Positions 15,587 through 18,938 of a stretch of 18,938 nt of DNA are shown here, one piece after another (within the stretch, counting starts at the first letter, position 1; every line of letters begins with the position of its first letter). Origin of the DNA: Hellea sp964472905 (lineage in GTDB: Bacteria; Pseudomonadota; Alphaproteobacteria; Caulobacterales; Maricaulaceae); assembly GCA_964472905.1 (NCBI GenBank), contig CAYYMI010000043.1, positions 1 to 18,938 on the forward strand. The letters are read 5' to 3'. The notes beneath the pieces were generated by a model that saw only the letters and a program-made list of their open reading frames with translations, ran no database searches and had not been told where the DNA came from. The position numbers were made by a program, and so were the translations under genes.

Positions 15587-16549
15587 CTATTCGGCTGCCT
15601 CAGCCATCTCGTGCTGCTCGGTTAAAAACCGCTCGGCTTCTAGGGCGCCCATACAGCCAAGCCCCGCCGCGGTTACCGCTTGTCTGAATGTTTCATCCGA
15701 GACATCGCCGGCGGCGAAGACGCCGGGAATATTCGTCGCCGTACTATCTGGCGCGGTGGTAATATAGCCGCCGCCATTCATGTCTACATGACCTTTAAAG
15801 ACTTCGGTGGCGGGTTTGTGCCCGATGGCAATAAAGACGCCGTGGGTTGGACGGTCATAAACGTCGCCCGTCTTTTTATTTTTCAAGCGAACCCCTGTCA
15901 CGCCCATGGGGTTTTCATCGCCTAGAATTTCCTCAAGCGTTGTATCCCAGAGGATTTCGACTTTTTCGTTCTTGAAAAGCCGGTTTTGCAAAATTTTCTC
16001 AGCCCGCAATTTATCGCGCCGATGAACAACCGTTACGCGCGAGGCAAAATTGGTCAAAAACAAAGCTTCCTCAACCGCGGTATTACCGCCGCCGACCACA
16101 ACAACTTCTTTGCCGCGGTAAAAGAACCCGTCACAGGTCGCGCAGGCCGAAACGCCAAAGCCTTGGAATTTCTCCTCAGACGGCAAACCAATCCATTTGG
16201 CCTGTGCGCCCGTGGCGATAACAACCGCGTCGGCCGTATAGGTTTTGCCGCTATCGCCGTTCATCACGAAGGGCCGTACGGTAAAATCGACATCAATGAT
16301 GGTATCTTCGTAAAAGCTTGTCCCGAATTTCAGGGCATGTTCTTTGAATTTCTCCATAAGTTCCGGCCCCTGAATTTCAGGAAAGCCCGGATAGTTCTCA
16401 ACTTCGGTTGTAATCGTCAATTGCCCACCAGGCTGTAATCCTGCCACCATGCCGGGTTCAAGCATCGCCCGCGCCGCATAAACGGCGGCGGTATAACCAG
16501 CAGGGCCAGACCCGATAATCATGACTTTGTGGTGGATAGTGTCTGACAT
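15587..16549 (-). CDS. trxB: Thioredoxin-disulfide reductase
   Basis: TrxB uses FAD and NADPH to reduce thioredoxin in the cytoplasm. The 320-residue product, normal for the low-molecular-weight type, shows the FAD-binding GSGPAGYTAAVYAARA (13-28), the redox-active CATC (C136, C139), GGGNTAVEEA (153-162) and HRRDKLR (176-182) for NADPH, and the C-terminal GVFAAGDV (276-283). The start was set at the ATG at 16549 (MSDTIHHKVMIIG); a longer open frame to 16657 adds 36 residues unlike the family. An AGG lies 8 nt upstream. The next gene on the same strand is the LysR regulator, 6 bp after the stop. A weak possible promoter (TTGCGA, 17 bp, TATGTA) lies in the upstream gap. Confidence 0.96.
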   Translation of the reverse strand: MSDTIHHKVMIIGSGPAGYTAAVYAARAMLEPGMVAGLQPGGQLTITTEVENYPGFPEIQGPELMEKFKEHALKFGTSFYEDTIIDVDFTVRPFVMNGDSGKTYTADAVVIATGAQAKWIGLPSEEKFQGFGVSACATCDGFFYRGKEVVVVGGGNTAVEEALFLTNFASRVTVVHRRDKLRAEKILQNRLFKNEKVEILWDTTLEEILGDENPMGVTGVRLKNKKTGDVYDRPTHGVFIAIGHKPATEVFKGHVDMNGGGYITTAPDSTATNIPGVFAAGDVSDETFRQAVTAAGLGCMGALEAERFLTEQHEMAEAAE

Positions 16550-16768
16550 ATGAAAAGCCTGAATTGAGTGAGGTATAAGATCAGACCTACATAGGAAGCA
16601 CAGGAGAGATTCGCAATAGACTCGTGACTTAAGATAATCAGTAAGAGTCCTGTCCAACCAGGATGCAAAATCCAGCCAAGATGAAAAAATATTGTGAATG
16701 TTATCCTATTTGAGGCGGTTGGAACATTTATTGCATCTAAATCCACACAAGAAAGTAAGGTGGATTAA
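16550..16768. promoter_or_regulatory. Divergent intergenic region between trxB and the glycosyltransferase gene
   Basis: This 219-bp AT-rich gap must hold the promoters for both the leftward trxB-lysR transcript and the rightward glycosyltransferase gene. For trxB a weak match TTGCGA-17 bp-TATGTA can be read on the minus strand. For the other gene, GGAAC at 16720 resembles the -35 of general-stress (EcfG) promoters, but no matching -10 follows. I see no ORF, tRNA or terminator in it. Confidence 0.35.
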
Positions 16769-17809
16769 ATGAGCAAAGCCGTTGGAAATATCCAGGATTG
16801 GCGTACAGGAATATCGATAATCGTGCCAACTTTCCGAAGGCCAGAGGGACTTAAAAACGCACTTGAAAGCTTGAAACATCAAAATGACGGCGGCAGAGCA
16901 CTTGAAATCGTTGTCTCTGATAATGATCCAGAAGGATCCGCTGGGGTTTATGTCAATACCTTTGCCTCTCACGTTAGTTTTCCTGTCATTTATGTGCATG
17001 CAACCCAGCCCGGCGTGGCCAATGCCCGTAATATCGCGTTAGAAACAGCCCGCGGGCGATATCTTGCCTTTTTGGATGATGATCAAATTGCTAGCGAAAA
17101 CTGGCTTGAAGGGTTGATGACCGTCATGAGTGACCACGGTGCGGGTCTGGCCTTTTGTCCGACTTTTGCCCAAAGCGAGAAATCGATTAAATTCAAACCG
17201 CAATGTCTAGAATTTTTCACACGCGATATCCACAAAACAACTGATGGCTTGGTTGACCAATTTTTTGGCTGCGGAAATTCAGTCCTTGATCTTGAAAAAT
17301 GTAACCTGCCTTCGCCGCCCTTTAGCCCCGCCACAAATGAGACAGGCGGAGAAGATGATCTGCTATTCTCTAAACTTCGGTCCGAAGGCACATTGATTGC
17401 TTGGACGAATAAAACCCATGCCAAGGAAAATGTTGAAAATTGGCGCATGTCGCATGATTATATCCGCGTACGCAGTTTTGCCTATGGGCAGGGGCCAAGT
17501 CGTATCTGCGCCGATAACTCTGATGTGATCGGCTTGATGAAATGGTCAATTATCGGATTGATGCAGGTCTGTGTTTATGGACCATTATCCATGATCAGCA
17601 AATTACTCGGTCATAAAAGCTATATGCGCTTTATGCGCAAAGCCGTCGAAGGGGCAGGTAAAATGTTATGGTATGAAAAGTTCAGGCCTAAAATTTATGG
17701 GGCAACCGCTCTTAAAGCGCAAATGAACCGCGAAAATGACCTTGATAGCGATACAGATATTGCGGTTCAGCCTGTCATTGAGGAGATCCCTCTTAAAAAG
17801 GCGTCTTAA
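16769..17809 (+). CDS. Family 2 glycosyltransferase
   Basis: GT2 enzymes transfer a sugar from a nucleotide donor during polysaccharide, lipid or glycoprotein synthesis. The 346-residue product has the GT-A fold signature: SIIVPTFRRPEGLKNALESL (16-35), VVSDNDP (48-54), the metal-binding FLDDDQ (D103-D105) and a GGEDD acceptor-site segment (194-198) carrying the likely catalytic acid/base. A hydrophobic stretch at about 258-281 suggests membrane association of the C-terminal part. AAGG at 16757-16760 precedes the ATG at 16769. It stands alone, with no other sugar gene in the window, so the pathway (capsule, LPS or holdfast-like polymer) cannot be assigned. No terminator with a T-run follows it. 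Confidence 0.88.
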   Translation: MSKAVGNIQDWRTGISIIVPTFRRPEGLKNALESLKHQNDGGRALEIVVSDNDPEGSAGVYVNTFASHVSFPVIYVHATQPGVANARNIALETARGRYLAFLDDDQIASENWLEGLMTVMSDHGAGLAFCPTFAQSEKSIKFKPQCLEFFTRDIHKTTDGLVDQFFGCGNSVLDLEKCNLPSPPFSPATNETGGEDDLLFSKLRSEGTLIAWTNKTHAKENVENWRMSHDYIRVRSFAYGQGPSRICADNSDVIGLMKWSIIGLMQVCVYGPLSMISKLLGHKSYMRFMRKAVEGAGKMLWYEKFRPKIYGATALKAQMNRENDLDSDTDIAVQPVIEEIPLKKAS

Positions 17810-17852
17810 ATTTGGAGAAGTCTCTTCAAGATAATTCAAGCCATGAGTCATT

Positions 17853-17965
17853 GTTCACACGGAAAATAGATTCCGAGTGTTCGTCAAGCTTTCGTTATTG
17901 CGTGTGAATTCGTTCACTCGCTTTGAGGGCTCCAGAGTTTGGCGAGGGACGTGCCGCGAGTGAAC
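17853..17965. repeat. Cluster of overlapping inverted repeats between convergent genes
   Basis: Three hairpins can form and compete. Arms TTCACACG (17854-17861) and CGTGTGAA (17901-17908) lie 39 bp apart. A hairpin at 17900-17921 has GTGAA/TTCAC arms, a TTCG tetraloop and an outer GCG/CGC. A perfect 10-bp pair GTTCACTCGC (17912-17921) and GCGAGTGAAC (17956-17965) reaches the stop codon of the minus-strand gene. None has a T-run, so it is not a classic intrinsic terminator. The half-site GTTCAC recurs. It may end transcription from both sides, or be a repeat element. Confidence 0.55.
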
Positions 17966-18816
17966 TAGGGTGGTTTAAACAGGCGCTCATACTGCGCCGT
18001 GCCGAGAAATTCGGGCAGGGGGAGGAAATCTTCTTCCACTGTTTCCTCATCATCGTCTTCTTCTTCTTCCCTAGGACTTTCAAGAGCAACGCTTGGCGAG
18101 TCCGAGATAACATCGGTATTGTCCTCTTCTGCCTTATCCATACGCGCCGCCGCAATGAACTCAAAGGGCGAGACACTGGCAGGGCCAATTTGTGGTCTAT
18201 AAACGGGCACAGCGTTGTAATTATAATCGCTGATGGTGAGCTGGGTATAAATCACAGCCTTGCGCGGCTGACCCGATGACAGATTCGCAGAGAGGCGCGG
18301 GAGCGGCGCCAGACGGAACTGACCCTCACGGTCCATCTTAAACGGGTCGCGATATGTGCCTTGGGGCGCGCAGGCTTTGGCACAGAGGCGGGCATGGGCT
18401 TTGAGCGCTTCGGACTGCGCGACGCGCTCAGGACTTCTCCACCAGACGGGCTCACTCTGGACAGGGCGTACCCGCCGCTGTGAGGGCAGCCGCCCCTCAA
18501 GCCGCATCAGCCGTGTTATCCATAAGCCTAATTTATGACGTCCGCCCAGCTCTCGCAGCACGCGGTTGCGCCATTGTGGATTGAGGAGCATTCTCAGTTT
18601 CAAATCGACATGATGATTATGCATCTTGGCCTTAATCAAAGCCCGCACCACAGTGCCGATTTTTCGCGAGGCTGCGGGCATGCGCCGATAAGCCCCCGCG
18701 ATCCGTAAAGCCTCAAACCCCGCAATCGCTGCCATATACAGCGCCGCAAGGGGCGCAATATCAATGCGGCGTAAGGCGTTCAGAGATGTGTTTGGATGTG
18801 TAAATAAATAAGTCAT
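17965..18816 (-). CDS. Hypothetical protein with acidic C-terminal segment
   Basis: I do not recognise this 283-residue protein. It has a weakly hydrophobic alanine-rich stretch (about 20-40), a strongly basic middle (about 41-145), a central LTISDYNYNAVPVYRPQIGP region (193-212) and a very acidic run of 14 mostly Glu/Asp residues at about 250-263, followed by a hydrophobic FLPLPEFLG end. There is no signal peptide or catalytic motif that I can name. Base composition appears richer in G and C than in the genes to the left. The ATG at 18816 has an AGGGGG only 1 nt upstream, which is unusually close, so the start may be wrong. Inverted repeats lie on both sides of the gene. Confidence 0.65.
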   Translation of the reverse strand: MTYLFTHPNTSLNALRRIDIAPLAALYMAAIAGFEALRIAGAYRRMPAASRKIGTVVRALIKAKMHNHHVDLKLRMLLNPQWRNRVLRELGGRHKLGLWITRLMRLEGRLPSQRRVRPVQSEPVWWRSPERVAQSEALKAHARLCAKACAPQGTYRDPFKMDREGQFRLAPLPRLSANLSSGQPRKAVIYTQLTISDYNYNAVPVYRPQIGPASVSPFEFIAAARMDKAEEDNTDVISDSPSVALESPREEEEDDDEETVEEDFLPLPEFLGTAQYERLFKPP

Positions 18817-18870
18817 ACCCCCTGATAAGGGCGTCTGAGTTATTGAGGATTAAGTTTATTGGTTTTTGTA

Positions 18871-18938
18871 ATGTCCGCTAATCCCCTGCGGTTTCAACTG
18901 GTCGTCGCAACACATTGGCTGAACCGTTCAGCCGGTGT
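18871..18938 (+). CDS. Start of a possible gene cut by the window edge
   Basis: A frame beginning at the ATG at 18871 (MSANPLRFQLVVATHWLNRSAG) stays open to the end of the window, divergent from the hypothetical gene. An in-frame TTG at 18859 is better placed behind GAGGA (18845-18849), so the true start may be there. Only 22-26 residues are visible, too few to assign a family. A strong inverted repeat at 18912-18938 falls inside it, which weakens the case for coding. Confidence 0.35.
   Translation, partial: MSANPLRFQLVVATHWLNRSAG
18912..18938 (+). repeat. 27-nt near-perfect hairpin at the window edge
   Basis: GGCTGAAC-C-GTTCAGCC (18917-18933) is a perfect 8-bp inverted repeat. As plus-strand RNA the stem extends outward through two G-U pairs and three more Watson-Crick pairs to about 13 bp, and may continue past the window. 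No T-run is visible. It lies in the divergent region to the right of the hypothetical gene. Confidence 0.5.

Noticed and set aside
15986..16438. A 150-codon plus-strand frame antisense to trxB
   Set aside because: The opposite strand has all TrxB motifs in order; the antisense frame has no recognisable domain or start signal.
16550..16657. A 36-residue N-terminal extension of TrxB
   Set aside because: The extension is unlike the family and precedes the normal MSDTIHHKVMIIG start; it is an open frame in the intergenic region.
16715..16768. GGAAC motif as an EcfG general-stress promoter for the glycosyltransferase gene
   Set aside because: No CGTT-like -10 element occurs at the proper 16-17 bp spacing.
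1..18938. CRISPR arrays, tRNA or rRNA genes, insertion sequences, phage genes
   Set aside because: No regularly spaced repeats, no cloverleaf-like intergenic segments and no transposase, integrase or phage protein motifs were seen in either strand.

Overview
The window comes from an alphaproteobacterium. It opens with the 3' half of the alpha operon in the order rpsM-rpsK-rpoA-rplQ, without rpsD, as is usual in that class. The trxB-lysR pair, the DegQ-type protease and the Iβ-type aspartate aminotransferase also look alphaproteobacterial. The moderate GC content and the general make-up would fit a marine Maricaulales/Hyphomonadaceae-like lineage. That placement is an inference from reading the sequence, not from any search.

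Layout. (1) Positions 1-2343: ribosomal proteins S13 (5' truncated), S11, RNA polymerase alpha and L17, closed by a strong intrinsic terminator. (2) Positions 2447-8305: a co-directional metabolic cassette behind an 18-bp inverted repeat. It holds a two-cluster [2Fe-2S] subunit and a Tat-targeted molybdenum hydroxylase subunit (IorAB type), a membrane-anchored beta-lactamase-fold serine hydrolase, a class V PLP enzyme and, after a 69-bp gap, a small secreted protein with its own terminator. (3) Positions 8380-9804: a periplasmic HtrA/DegQ protease. From memory of other alphaproteobacteria this usually sits close behind rplQ, so block 2 looks like an insertion into a conserved neighbourhood. 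(4) Positions 9812-11959: a DMT-family exporter and an aspartate aminotransferase, head to head with 48 bp between them. (5) Positions 11976-14396: a soluble hybrid histidine kinase with two PAS-like, one kinase and two receiver domains. (6) Positions 14465-14671: a gap with a candidate small RNA on the minus strand. It has two stem-loops, each exposing the anti-Shine-Dalgarno motif UCCUCCCC, followed by a clear terminator. A 42-codon reading frame overlaps it and is a competing explanation. (7) Positions 14672-16549: a minus-strand trxB-lysR pair. (8) Positions 16769-17809: a family 2 glycosyltransferase. (9) Positions 17810-18938: an unrecognised, GC-richer minus-strand gene with a very acidic C-terminal segment, flanked by inverted repeats on both sides, and the start of a possible plus-strand gene cut by the window edge.

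How the genes may work together. The IorAB-like enzyme would hydroxylate a carbon next to a ring nitrogen, or an aldehyde, in the periplasm. The anchored serine hydrolase belongs to a fold that cleaves esters, amides and lactams, and the class V enzyme acts on amino compounds. Together they could form a scavenging route for an N-heterocycle or amide, but the substrate cannot be read from sequence. No cytochrome subunit, FAD subunit or molybdenum-cofactor insertion chaperone is present in the window. TrxB with its LysR partner and DegQ are ordinary redox and envelope housekeeping. The most unusual features are the candidate anti-SD small RNA, the cassette beside the ribosomal operon, and the inverted-repeat clusters around the unknown gene near the right end.
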